From positions 124,001 through 188,000 of the forward strand of contig NZ_JALBUF010000004.1 of the NCBI RefSeq assembly GCF_022606465.1: a stretch of DNA of 64,000 bases, given 5' to 3'. Made by a program: the position numbers and the translations under genes. Below, one piece after another: positions 46,016-55,194 of this stretch (within the stretch, counting starts at the first letter, position 1; each line of letters begins with the position of its first letter). Source of the stretch: Sulfoacidibacillus ferrooxidans. GTDB taxonomy: Bacteria; Bacillota; Bacilli; Alicyclobacillales; SLC66. Under the pieces are notes generated by a model. The model did not search any database. It saw only the letters and a program-made list of their open reading frames with translations, and was not told the origin of the DNA.

Positions 46016-46890
46016 GGATTGTCGTGACAGGGGCACAGGGGCAGTTGGGCCATGAGGTTGTATCGCTTGGGGCAGCGCAGCATGAGATGATTGGGTTGGG
46101 ACGTGCGCAACTTGATCTAACAGATGCTGTGGCTGTGCGCGAGGTGCTCACTGCGCTTCAACCTGATGTGATCATCCATGCCGCGGCATATACGGCTGTG
46201 GATGCGGCGGAGTCGGATGTCGAGCAGGCGTTTGCAGTCAATGCACATAGTTCGCGTCAGGTAGCGATGATCGCGCAAGAACTGGGTGCGCGACTGTGCT
46301 ATGTCAGCACGGACTATGTGTTTGACGGGAAGGCAACTTCTCCATACAGGGAAGATGCGACGCCAGATCCGCAAACGGTGTATGGTCAATCGAAGTGGTT
46401 AGGCGAGCGACTGGTCGCGCAACTGTGTGCGCGTCATTTTATTGTGCGCACATCGTGGGTGTATGGGGTACATGGGAAGAATTTTGTGAAGACGATGCTA
46501 GAGCTTGCTACAAAGCACAAGACGCTTCGGGTCGTATGTGATCAACTAGGGGCACCGACGTATACGGCTGATCTTGCTGCGTTTCTCCTTGAACTGACAG
46601 CTACTGAACAGTATGGGGTGTATCACGCGTCTAATGCAGGGGTGTGTTCTTGGTATGAGTTTGCAAAAGAGATCTTTGTGCAAGCGGAGCTCGATGTAAC
46701 GGTAGAACCATGTACGAGTGCAGAGTTTGTTCGCCCTGCGCCGCGCCCAAGCTACTCTGTGCTTGATCATCAGGCACAGCGAACGCGTGGATTCTCCGAA
46801 CTGCGCCCGTGGCGTGAGGGATTGCACGCTTTTATGGAAAGGTATCGTCAAACAGAGGAGTGGGCGTTATATGTTGCAGATCGTAGCTAA
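46012..46890 (+). CDS. rfbD: dTDP-4-dehydrorhamnose reductase RfbD
   Basis: 292 residues. Last step of dTDP-L-rhamnose synthesis, NADPH-dependent reduction at C4. Rossmann motif [13 protein letters not shown], then [23 protein letters not shown], the YGQSKWLGE catalytic YxxxK and [10 protein letters not shown], all family marks. Starts by ATGA overlap with rfbB and ends 20 bp inside rfbC, so the three genes are cotranslated. Gene order A-B-D-C is common in Firmicutes. Confidence 0.95.
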   Translation: MRIVVTGAQGQLGHEVVSLGAAQHEMIGLGRAQLDLTDAVAVREVLTALQPDVIIHAAAYTAVDAAESDVEQAFAVNAHSSRQVAMIAQELGARLCYVSTDYVFDGKATSPYREDATPDPQTVYGQSKWLGERLVAQLCARHFIVRTSWVYGVHGKNFVKTMLELATKHKTLRVVCDQLGAPTYTADLAAFLLELTATEQYGVYHASNAGVCSWYEFAKEIFVQAELDVTVEPCTSAEFVRPAPRPSYSVLDHQAQRTRGFSELRPWREGLHAFMERYRQTEEWALYVADRS

Positions 46891-47413
46891 TCAGTTAGAT
46901 GGTGTGTTATTACTAGAACCTACGGTACACGGCGATGCACGAGGGTTTTTTATGGAGAGCTACCATGAGGAGCAGATGCAGGCGTTAGGTGTGTCTACTG
47001 CGTTTGTGCAGGATAATCATTCATTGTCGCAGGCTGCAGGAACGCTTCGCGGATTACATTATCAGCTTGCGCCAAAGGCACAGACAAAACTTGTGCGCGT
47101 GCTGGCAGGTGCCATCTATGACGTGGTGGTTGATCTGCGTGAAGGATCGCCATCGTTTGGACAGTGGGCGGGGTTTATCCTCTCTGCGCACAATTTTCGC
47201 CAACTGCTCGTGCCAAGAGGCTTTGCGCACGGCTTTTGTACGCTTGTACCGAATACAGAGGTGTTTTATAAGGTAGACAACTACTATTCACCAGAGCACG
47301 ATCGAGGCATCTTGTGGAATGATCCAGCGCTTGGCATTGATTGGCCGATAACTAAGCCGGTGTTGTCTGATAAGGATCGCCTGCACCCGTTGCTAGCAGA
47401 TGCACAAGTGTGA
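46871..47413 (+). CDS. rfbC: dTDP-4-dehydrorhamnose 3,5-epimerase RfbC
   Basis: 180 residues, cupin-fold epimerase for the third step of the pathway. Family marks are HGDARGFFMESYHEEQM, FVQDNHSLSQ, GTLRGLHYQL, KLVRVLAGAIYDVVVDLREG, LVPRGFAHGF and the C-terminal [14 protein letters not shown]. The start is ATG at 46871 with SD GAGGAG at 46855-46860, inside the end of rfbD; an open frame extends further upstream but lies within rfbD. A broken copy of its 3' end is found at 62764-62893. Confidence 0.95.
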   Translation: MLQIVANQLDGVLLLEPTVHGDARGFFMESYHEEQMQALGVSTAFVQDNHSLSQAAGTLRGLHYQLAPKAQTKLVRVLAGAIYDVVVDLREGSPSFGQWAGFILSAHNFRQLLVPRGFAHGFCTLVPNTEVFYKVDNYYSPEHDRGILWNDPALGIDWPITKPVLSDKDRLHPLLADAQV

Positions 47414-47520
47414 GAAATGGTGGTCTATAGTGATTGATGTTTCTCAAACGATAGTTATGAGTTAATTATGGCGGGTGAAGACTTAAATATTACAGATTAA
47501 GTAGCTTGGAGGTAGTATTC

Positions 47521-48891
47521 ATGAAAATTATTTTATTATCTGGTGGATCAGGTAAACGACTATGGCCAATGTCGAATGACATACGTTCAAAACAGTTCCT
47601 AAAAGTGTTACCGAAAACTGACCAGACGTATGAATCTATGCTTCAGCGTGTTTGGAATCAATTAGGAGATATAGGTTTGCAAAATGATACGATTGTCTGT
47701 GCTTCGAGATCTCAAGTGGATGCCATTACCTATCAAGTAGGTAACGTACAGATTGTTGAAGAGCCGGAGAGAAGAGATACCTTTCCTGCAATTGCGCTAT
47801 CGAGTCTTTATTTACGTGATATAGTCGGATGTGATGTAAATGAAGTCATTGTTGTTTTACCAGTTGACCATTTTGTCGAAATCGATTATTTCAAACATGT
47901 GATGGAATTACCGACATTATTGACTGAATCAAAATCAAACTTATTCCTTATGGGGGTCACTCCAGATCATCCTGCCTGCAAGTTTGGGTATATTTTAACT
48001 GAGGAAAGTAACGAACAATCACATGTAGGATTCAAGGTGAAAGGTTTTATTGAAAAACCTTCAGAGGAATTGGCGAAAAAATTAATTGGATTGGGTGCAT
48101 TATGGAATTGTGGTGTATTTTGTTTTAGATTAGATTATTTAGTTAATCACTTATCTTCTAAACAATTGCCTACGCATTTTTATAACTTTAGAGAAGCATA
48201 TCCTCAAATTGAGAAAATAAGTTTTGATTATGAAATTGTAGAAAAGGAAAAATCTATACGTGCTATTTCTTATAGTGGTGAATGGAATGATCTTGGAACG
48301 TGGGATGCCCTATCGAATAGAGTAGAACATTCAATGATTGGACTTGGGACTTCCGTTGATTGTGACAGGAGTATGGTTATTAATGAACTTACTATTCCAT
48401 TAGTTGCAATTGGGATCAAGGATGCAGTGATTGTGGCTACACCAGATGGTATTCTTGTATCAGATAAAGCTCGTAGTGAAAGTTTGAAGTCTGTTATAGG
48501 TGATTTTGTGGGCAGACCTATGTTTGAAGAACGACGATGGGGATTATATCGAGTGTTAGATTTCCAACGGCTTGCTGATGGACGAGCAGTTCTAACGAAA
48601 TGGATCGAGATGTCTCCTGATTCAAACATTAGCTACCAGCGTCATCGTCTTAGGTCTGAAGTGTGGACAATCGTTGAAGGTGAAGGTGAGGTTATCCTAG
48701 ATGACAAATTTTTTTCTGTTTTACCTGGAGATGTAGTTCGCATTACTGCATTTCAATGGCATGGTGTGCGTGCGATTAATTCACTTAAATTTATCGAGGT
48801 TCAAACAGGAACCGAGTTAGTTGAAGAGGATATTGAACGTAAGTCTATGAATTGGGCTGATGTGGAGGTTGCAACTGGAATTCAGGATTAA
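47521..48891 (+). CDS. manC: Mannose-1-phosphate guanylyltransferase / mannose-6-phosphate isomerase type II (ManC-like), copy 2
   Basis: 456 residues, paralogue of the gene at 25413. Nucleotidyltransferase signature LLSGGSGKRLWPMSNDIRSK plus KQFLKVL, EEPERRDTFPAIALSSLY and GFIEKPSEE; cupin isomerase domain with YQRHRLRSEVWTIVEGEG, LPGDVVRI and IEVQTGTELVEEDIERK. Start at 47521 with SD TTGGAGG; a start at 47506 is in frame but poorly spaced. It follows rfbC by about 110 bp and ends at an AT-only hairpin. It probably supplies GDP-mannose alongside dTDP-rhamnose for surface glycans. Confidence 0.88.
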   Translation: MKIILLSGGSGKRLWPMSNDIRSKQFLKVLPKTDQTYESMLQRVWNQLGDIGLQNDTIVCASRSQVDAITYQVGNVQIVEEPERRDTFPAIALSSLYLRDIVGCDVNEVIVVLPVDHFVEIDYFKHVMELPTLLTESKSNLFLMGVTPDHPACKFGYILTEESNEQSHVGFKVKGFIEKPSEELAKKLIGLGALWNCGVFCFRLDYLVNHLSSKQLPTHFYNFREAYPQIEKISFDYEIVEKEKSIRAISYSGEWNDLGTWDALSNRVEHSMIGLGTSVDCDRSMVINELTIPLVAIGIKDAVIVATPDGILVSDKARSESLKSVIGDFVGRPMFEERRWGLYRVLDFQRLADGRAVLTKWIEMSPDSNISYQRHRLRSEVWTIVEGEGEVILDDKFFSVLPGDVVRITAFQWHGVRAINSLKFIEVQTGTELVEEDIERKSMNWADVEVATGIQD

Positions 48892-48925
48892 TTGATAAAA
48901 AATTAATGTAATAATTTTTTATCAA
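48892..48925 (+). terminator. AT-rich hairpin after manC copy 2
   Basis: Perfect 14-bp inverted repeat starting one base after the stop codon: TTGATAAAAAATTA (48892-48905) and TAATTTTTTATCAA (48912-48925). A-tract and T-tract arms suit a weak intrinsic terminator or 3' stabiliser. Confidence 0.55.
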
Positions 48926-48942
48926 GTTTACTTATCTACTGC

Positions 48943-49530
48943 TCAACTTTTGCATGTTAAATGTGGCTGATACCCCTTGTTATTACTAAACAGAGAGGAT
49001 ATCCAATTTAGAAGTTGACACTGCACCTGCTGTAAGTTATTAGAGACTTCTTTTGCAATTGGTTCAAGGATTGACCAGAAATCATGAAGCGCTAAATGCC
49101 AGTCTCGGTTGAAGAATTCGTCACACATAAGTAGAGTAAACCACCAAGGGTTCTTGTGTCTTCCATTTTGCATGATTCCCAATCCATCATGATATAGCGA
49201 TTACGTAAGTTGGTGAAATACGCTATCATCCTATGGTAAAAGCGACACTGAAATTCCTTGCCTAATCGGAGCAAGGATTTACATGCCTTGAAAAAGACCG
49301 CAATATCCCACCGCATGCCTTAGATACGGATGATTTCTTCATCTGATAGGGTCTCATCTGTGCTCAGAATGGCTAACCATTCTCGTTGTCTGTGACGATG
49401 ATTCACAAACACAATCTTACCGAGTAGCCCAGGCTTCAATTCTACCCGTATAGACGACAAAATCTGCTTGTGGCTATAGTTAGGCTTGGCAATTTGAAAA
49501 AGTTCACGTAAAGTATACAGTTGGTTTTAC
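48943..49530 (-). pseudogene. Decayed IS4-type transposase
   Basis: Minus-strand pieces read EWLAILSTDETLSDEEIIRI, a stop, then GMRWDIAVFFKACKSLLRLG, KEFQCRFYHRMIAYFTNLRN and RYIMMDWES. These match the C-terminal catalytic part of IS4-family transposases (D-x-x-LSDEEIIRIYG-RWDIE-FFK, Y-x-x-x-x-AHT). Later pieces (KNPWWFTLLMCDEFFNRDWH) are in other frames. Stops and shifts show long decay. The debris, including unreadable sequence, continues to about 49900. Confidence 0.7.
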
Positions 49531-49911
49531 CATTGGTAGCGCTGTTTCATGCCCTTCACTATGCTAATAAAGAATAACCCTTCCTGATGCAACTCATGAA
49601 GTAAGGGGAGATGGTAAATCAACTATTCATGAGTACGTAATTGGCTGGTATACCCACTTGTAGCGTGTGACAATGAGATGAATCCTGCATCAGGAATCAA
49701 ATGGAGCGCATCTTAACGACGTTTATATCCTACCGTCCGTTTGTCCATGTGAATGTACGCTTTCGTATGCAAACCCATTCTACCAAACTAAGGATGATTC
49801 TTCATTGGTGTAAATTAGATGGTCAAGATCGATAATGAATCACCAATGAGGCCAATGACAACAAGTCTCGACGTTTATTTACGGCCTGTGCAAGTTGGAT
49901 AATTAATGTGA

Positions 49912-49940
49912 TTGACCGTTAATATAAATTGGTTTATTCT
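49912..49940 (+). promoter_or_regulatory. Candidate sigma-A promoter for the transglutaminase-type surface protein
   Basis: TTGACC (49912-49917), 17-bp spacer, TATTCT (49935-49940), about 85 bp before the start codon. Confidence 0.5.
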
Positions 49941-50023
49941 ATCTATTATTTACTAGTATGAAAATTTTGGGGGCGAAGTAGCTGAATACATATAAAAATA
50001 AAGGTTTTTTCTTTCATAAAACA

Positions 50024-52768
50024 TTGAAGTTTCGATGGGTTACGGGTATTAGTTCGTTAGCGTTATGTACAATGTGTATAAGTCCTGCCTTTGCAGCTAG
50101 TCTTACGGCTCCTTTGGCACCGATCAATGGGGGATCTGCATCTTTAGCGATTTCTGTGCCTATAACGGTCAATGGACAGATGGTTGATTTGTCCATTGCC
50201 ACTCCACCAGCTAGTTTTTTTGTAAACGATGTGCTTTCTGTTTCTGGGACGATTGAGATGAATGGTCTATCTGTTCCAATTTCGGGGCTGGAACTAGGGA
50301 TGAACGCCGCTACTCAATCTGTAGATGTTTTACAACTGCTTGGGCAACCTTTTGTAGCCAATGTGAGTGCAAGTCCTCAATCTTCTGTATTAGAGGTTGG
50401 ATCACCAGATGATTTAAACGTAAGTATGACAAATGCATTGGGGCAAACGATGGATTTACCGAATCTGGCCTCGATATCCTATACGATTATTGCTCCACAG
50501 GGTGTGAGCGAACAGGATTATCACATTTCAAATGATTCATTTACTTCACAAGTTGCTGGAACGTATACGATTACACCAATTGTGAGTGAGTTTGGTACAC
50601 GGATTCAAGGGAACCCTGTGCAAATAACGGTAAATGACGCAGATTCAGTGGTGTTTGAAATGTCTACTACCATTTCTCTATCGCAATTATATATTTCGTA
50701 TTCATCTAGTAGCCAAGGGGTGAATCTCATATCTGGTACTGATTTTACTCAGAATGGTTCTACAGTAACGCTAACTTCAGTGGGAATCCAACTTTTGAAT
50801 GCAGTGCTAACTGCAGATAAGACTTACTCCCTATTTGCTGAAGGGGATTCGTCACAGGGACTAGTTTTAATGGCTAATCCATCGCAAGGTGTAAGTTACA
50901 CTGCCCCATCTTCTACATCTAGTTCTTCTATTAATTCAGGGACAACTGCGAGTGTCTCGTTGACTCTGAGTGGCTCAGTGTCGTCTTTAGTGGCCAATGG
51001 AACGGCCATGGATACCATTACTGCAGCCGTTGTTGATCAAAATGGTAACGTGGTGAGTAATGAAAATGGCACCATAACTTTACAAGGAACTTCTAATGGG
51101 ATAGATGCTAATCATCAAAGTGCTCCATACGTTACTTTACCTAGTGGTGCTATGGTAGAAGGTGGTGTCACTAATGGGACAGATACAGAATACTTTACGC
51201 TCAATCAGGGTATTGCCATGATCACCGTGATTGCACCAGATAGCGTTCCAGCGTCAAATGATCAATTGACAGTTTATTTAGTGAATTCCAATCAGCAAGA
51301 CTTAGCGAGTCAATCCCTCTCTATTTCCTATACGGCAGCAAGCGCAGCGCAAAGTGCTGCATCTGACTTGGATCCATCTTCTTATTTGAACACGTTCAAT
51401 CAAAATCAAGCACAAAATGATTCGGGATTTTGGGCGCGATCTTCTGGGAATTTTTATATATCTGCGCAAACGGTTGACCCGATGTCTACAGAAGAAAATA
51501 CAAATTCGACGGGTCCATCCTTGTTAAATGTCATGCCCAATCAGACATTATATCTTTTTGCCTATGAGCATGGGGTCAATGTCAACGCCAATCAGTTTCA
51601 GTGGTTTGTCAATAGTCCAGACGCTACTGTGAATACTGCTGATAATGGATATACCTGGGGTTCAGGTGGTTCACCTTCCTATCAAATAGTAGAGGGTAAC
51701 TTTATAGCGAGTAAGCCAGGAATTTACACGGTGCAAGCAGAGTCCAATGGAGTCTACAGTATCCCACTTGTGATTACAGTGGGAATGAGTGATCTACAGT
51801 CTACTCCTTTTGCTAACACAGGATCAACTACTGGCATCGAACCTTTACCTAGTGATCTGCCTAACGATGTAGCACAAGAGACGAATAACCAAGTGACCTA
51901 TACACCATATCAACCTATCGGAGGATGGGTCCCTATCTCAGGGTCAACGTCCCTTTCTATCTCGAAGATCACGGTTATCCTACAAGGAGCAGACTCTAGT
52001 CAAAGTTGGGGTTATGAATTGCCTGTTGTCAATGGACAGTTTTCCGGCATGGTGCGTTCACCATACAATGGCTCTGTAATGGTTACTTTGTTCCCAAAAT
52101 TTTTCACGACTCTAACAACAACGACAGATGAGAATCAGGACTACTCCTATCCTTCAAGTAGTTACACAGTAACTATTAATGCCCCTATTCCTGATCAGAC
52201 AAAACTCAATTTATATGCTTCTGCACAGATGAATTACAATATGAGTCCCATTTTTGCACAAACAGCTGATCAGCTTCTAGAGAATTCCACGAGTTTACCA
52301 TCTGCAATTGAAGCGATTAGCAATCTAACCAGTGAGTCTATTGTTTACAATCATTCAGCAGATCAATTTAATGCGCAGGGATTGGATCCTACCTATGTAT
52401 GGCAAGATGGGTTAACTGCTTTAACTACACATTCTGGAGTATGCGAAGATTATTCCAACGTGGCTGCAGCTTTTCTTAGGTCGATTGGAATACAAGCACA
52501 AACAGTTGATGGCTACGCAAATGGTAACTGGACATCATTACTACAGAGTGACTCCAATCCAGCTGATGCCCATCAATGGGACGAAGCGATGATTGGTAAT
52601 CAAGGATTGATATTTGACCCAACCTGGGATGTGGTTAATAACGGAAGTCCGGTATGGTCAATATTTAATGAATTTTTTACAAATACCCCAATGTTACAAG
52701 AGACTCACTTACCTACTCCTGGTGAAACAAATGAATTTGTTAGCAAACCATCTGTTTCAATATCATGA
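50024..52768 (+). CDS. Secreted surface protein with C-terminal transglutaminase-like domain
   Basis: 914 residues. Signal peptide 1-24 (SSLALCTMCISPAFA). Residues about 40-208 are the N-terminal module shared with the proteins at 11918 and 62971 (TPPASFFVND, GTYTITPIV). Residues about 210-292 are the second shared module (LSQLYISYS, DFTQNGSTVTL, SSQGLVLM). An Ig/Big_1-like domain follows (about 305-435), then beta-rich sequence. Residues about 750-880 are transglutaminase-like, with Cys807 in HSGVCEDYSN, His850 in DAHQWDEAM and Asp865 in IFDPTWD, the full catalytic triad. It may crosslink or cleave surface proteins. TTG at 50024 lacks a good SD; in-frame CTG at 49982 follows GGGGGCGAAG, so the real start is uncertain. 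Confidence 0.82.
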   Translation: MKFRWVTGISSLALCTMCISPAFAASLTAPLAPINGGSASLAISVPITVNGQMVDLSIATPPASFFVNDVLSVSGTIEMNGLSVPISGLELGMNAATQSVDVLQLLGQPFVANVSASPQSSVLEVGSPDDLNVSMTNALGQTMDLPNLASISYTIIAPQGVSEQDYHISNDSFTSQVAGTYTITPIVSEFGTRIQGNPVQITVNDADSVVFEMSTTISLSQLYISYSSSSQGVNLISGTDFTQNGSTVTLTSVGIQLLNAVLTADKTYSLFAEGDSSQGLVLMANPSQGVSYTAPSSTSSSSINSGTTASVSLTLSGSVSSLVANGTAMDTITAAVVDQNGNVVSNENGTITLQGTSNGIDANHQSAPYVTLPSGAMVEGGVTNGTDTEYFTLNQGIAMITVIAPDSVPASNDQLTVYLVNSNQQDLASQSLSISYTAASAAQSAASDLDPSSYLNTFNQNQAQNDSGFWARSSGNFYISAQTVDPMSTEENTNSTGPSLLNVMPNQTLYLFAYEHGVNVNANQFQWFVNSPDATVNTADNGYTWGSGGSPSYQIVEGNFIASKPGIYTVQAESNGVYSIPLVITVGMSDLQSTPFANTGSTTGIEPLPSDLPNDVAQETNNQVTYTPYQPIGGWVPISGSTSLSISKITVILQGADSSQSWGYELPVVNGQFSGMVRSPYNGSVMVTLFPKFFTTLTTTTDENQDYSYPSSSYTVTINAPIPDQTKLNLYASAQMNYNMSPIFAQTADQLLENSTSLPSAIEAISNLTSESIVYNHSADQFNAQGLDPTYVWQDGLTALTTHSGVCEDYSNVAAAFLRSIGIQAQTVDGYANGNWTSLLQSDSNPADAHQWDEAMIGNQGLIFDPTWDVVNNGSPVWSIFNEFFTNTPMLQETHLPTPGETNEFVSKPSVSIS

Positions 52769-53290
52769 TGCTTCAAAATGTACAAAATGGCTTGTTGCGC
52801 TGTTTTCGTAGCGATATTGTGGTTTGAGGCTGGCTTGTGCCTGGGTGGTTAACTGAACAAAGAGGAAGCCAAATAATGCGATGGCAATCATGATGGAGAG
52901 TGGAACCCAGAGGCGATCGAGCCAGCGTGTGATGTGAGTTTTTGTGCGGGGTTTCTGTGTTGGTTGTGGATGTGTGATAGGCTTTGTACCAGTACGTAGC
53001 GAGTGAACTTGTCGGTAACTGTAGATGTGGTCGATGGATTCTGGTATGAAGAAAACTTTACTATCTGCTCGGGATGGATCGGCGCGGTGACCCGAGTAGA
53101 CGACGAGCCATGTATGGTCTTTTTCTGTGCGTAAAAACTCGTCCATGACGGCGTGAAGTGCGACGAGTCCATCCATGATTTCAAATACGGCTTCGACTCC
53201 GATAGGTGTCGAGGCTGGTTGATTTTGTGTCGTTGTTAGGATGCGGTTGGCTTCTTCTTTTGAGTTTTCGTATCGAATATACCGAGTCAT
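52763..53290 (-). CDS. Small hypothetical membrane protein
   Basis: About 175 residues with a soluble N-terminal part (TRYIRYENSKEEANRILTTT, then GVEAVFEIMDGLVALHAVMD and HTWLVVYSGHRADPSR) and one transmembrane helix at about 130-152 (PLSIMIAIALFGFLFVQLTT). ATG at 53302 also opens the frame, but GTGGGG places the start at ATG 53290. Its end overlaps the convergent surface-protein gene by six bases. No family recognised. Confidence 0.6.
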   Translation of the reverse strand: MTRYIRYENSKEEANRILTTTQNQPASTPIGVEAVFEIMDGLVALHAVMDEFLRTEKDHTWLVVYSGHRADPSRADSKVFFIPESIDHIYSYRQVHSLRTGTKPITHPQPTQKPRTKTHITRWLDRLWVPLSIMIAIALFGFLFVQLTTQAQASLKPQYRYENSATSHFVHFEAS

Positions 53291-53380
53291 CGAGATCCCC
53301 ACTTTCTGTCGAGTGATCGCTATGTATAGTATATGGCTTCATCAAGTTGTCCTACAACGGTTGATGTGCAAATTGAGTGC

Positions 53381-54610
53381 TCATTCAAACCAAAAGCCAT
53401 GACCAAAGATGATGGCTCCATATACGCCACCTAGTAAACATAAGATCAGCAATGCGCCACGCAAGATGCGGGTGTGTATGGATGCAAAGGCAAGATAGAG
53501 TGGCCAAATATTGCTGAGATAGCGCGGGACGGACATGGTCGGAAAATGTGGAACGACAGTTGACGCAATCAGCAGTGTGGATGCGAGCGTATAGAATGCC
53601 ACGCCGTTTTTCCATAGCTCCTTGCGTATCGTGATCGCTATTGCGGCGAATAAGAAGATGGTTTCAAATGTCAGGTCAAAGAATAAGGCCATGCTGTGGT
53701 CGTGCGTCGCTAACAGGATGCCTTGCACATAGGGAGCAAAGGGAAACTCCCATGTACGGTGCCAATACGCTTCTGCCTTCGTGAAGGCAAGTGGATCATG
53801 AAAGCGAATGTATAGAAAGATCAGAAAGAGGAGAAGACCAGAGAGTGTCGCGAATGAAAAAAGTGCACCATGCCACAAGTGTTTGCGCTGACGAGTTGTG
53901 ATAAAACGCACGATGTAGACTACGACAAAGGCACCGACAAGAATGCCTGTGCTATGTGTTGTAGCGGATAAACATCCTGCTAGTGCGGAGATCCATAGAT
54001 GATCACGGAGCACGCCATAGGTGACAAGTAATGCAAAGAGAAATGAAAAGGACTCTGTGTAGAGACTGGAGTAGATAATACTGATTGGATTGACTGCAAA
54101 GAAAAGGGTACCCCATATGGCTATTTGACGTGCATGTTTGTCGTGCTTTTTTGAAGATCGTGATGGAGTGGTATGGGATGCAGATGGTTTCTGCGTCGCT
54201 AGTGATAATGTCAGATCCTGCAGGATGACAAAAAGCAATGGCAAGGATGCGATAAAGGCCACATTGTCGATGATGAGTGGCACCAGTACATGATGGCTAA
54301 TGTCCAGACACAACCGAATGAGCATGGGCAAAAAGGGAAAATAAGCGCTTGTCATGATGTCTGCACGGATCGGTGGTGCATGGTGGATGTGATGGAGAAG
54401 CGAATAAAAGCGATACCCGTGCTTGGCAATGGTGAGATACCACTGCGAATCCCACTGTAAGTAGGGTTGCAACCATACCTGTGGCGACATGCGTATGTAA
54501 TTGATACCTTTTGGAAATGGGAGATAGACGCATACAACCACAAGGTAATGTAAGATCAGCGCAGCTATGAGTGTGCGATATGAGACTACTGTCGTGTGTG
54601 CTGTCTTCAA
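53381..54610 (-). CDS. PIG-V-type mannosyltransferase (GT-C fold)
   Basis: 409 residues, about ten membrane segments. Family marks are WDSQWYLTIAKHGY near residue 55 (the D-x-x-W-Y luminal acidic motif), AYFPFLPMLIR, NPISIIYSSLYTESFSFLFA and LAGCLSATTHSTGI. Eukaryotic PIG-V adds the second mannose to GPI; bacterial members use polyprenol-P-mannose to modify surface polymers or proteins. Start is TTG at 54610 with SD AGGAGG. A Ser/Lys-rich cytosolic loop lies at about 142-165. Given the ManC and GT2 genes in this window, it likely uses polyprenol-P-mannose made here; substrate unknown. Confidence 0.85.
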   Translation of the reverse strand: MKTAHTTVVSYRTLIAALILHYLVVVCVYLPFPKGINYIRMSPQVWLQPYLQWDSQWYLTIAKHGYRFYSLLHHIHHAPPIRADIMTSAYFPFLPMLIRLCLDISHHVLVPLIIDNVAFIASLPLLFVILQDLTLSLATQKPSASHTTPSRSSKKHDKHARQIAIWGTLFFAVNPISIIYSSLYTESFSFLFALLVTYGVLRDHLWISALAGCLSATTHSTGILVGAFVVVYIVRFITTRQRKHLWHGALFSFATLSGLLLFLIFLYIRFHDPLAFTKAEAYWHRTWEFPFAPYVQGILLATHDHSMALFFDLTFETIFLFAAIAITIRKELWKNGVAFYTLASTLLIASTVVPHFPTMSVPRYLSNIWPLYLAFASIHTRILRGALLILCLLGGVYGAIIFGHGFWFE

Positions 54611-54953
54611 TACCAGGTGTTCCTCCTGTCTGCAAAACTGCGATGATGTGCAACTACGGGTACGATTTTAGCATACCTCATCCCTCCTATCACACTTCGT
54701 TGTGTGTCGACATGGTAAACTATAGATGAAAGATTGTGATGAATGGGTGTACATGATGTAGGATCGCTGTGATGTATTGGGGTGAAGGATAGATGATGGG
54801 ATTCTTTTTATTGCAGTTCGCTAAGTCAAGTGGTGTTATTTTGTTGGATGATACGTGCGAGTTTGGGAAATTGAGTATAGTAACATTGCATTCTATCATG
54901 TATACTATTCGTAGTTTATAGGTATTGGTTACCTGTGGTGGGAGGAGTTATCA
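54611..54953. other. Gene-free stretch before the rfbA fragment
   Basis: About 340 bp between divergent genes. It probably holds promoters in both directions, including for the rfbA fragment, which has its own SD (GGGAGGAG, 54940-54947). No RNA gene or repeat recognised. Confidence 0.35.
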
Positions 54954-55123
54954 TTGAAGGGTCTTATCCTGTCTGGTGGGACAGGCTCGCGGTTACGTCC
55001 GCTTACTTATACGGGTGCAAAACAATTAATTCCGATTTGCAATAAGCCGATTCTCTATTATGCGGTGGAGTCCTTGGTGGAGAGTGATCGGATCGAACGC
55101 TCTGAATCAGCAGAACAGCGCTA
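54954..55123 (+). pseudogene. 5' fragment of rfbA
   Basis: TTG start with SD GGGAGGAG, then about 44 codons that equal intact rfbA ([20 protein letters not shown], then [16 protein letters not shown]). From TCTGGTGGG to GGAGAGTG the DNA is identical to rfbA at 43863. After 55088 the match ends abruptly and a short random tail ([12 protein letters not shown]) leads to a stop. The near identity shows a recent duplication or gene conversion, unlike the old decayed copy at 42435. Confidence 0.9.
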
Positions 55124-55158
55124 AAGAAGGCCATGTCGGCCATGTAGCGCTGTTTTTG
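55114..55158 (+). terminator. Intrinsic terminator right after the rfbA fragment
   Basis: AACAGCGCTA (55114-55123) and TAGCGCTGTT (55145-55154) form a perfect 10-bp stem followed by T residues; GGCCATG occurs twice in the loop. Ends transcription from the rfbA fragment. Confidence 0.8.
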
Positions 55159-55194
55159 GTGCGTGGAAGTAAAGGCTTGCGCTTGACTGATCGT

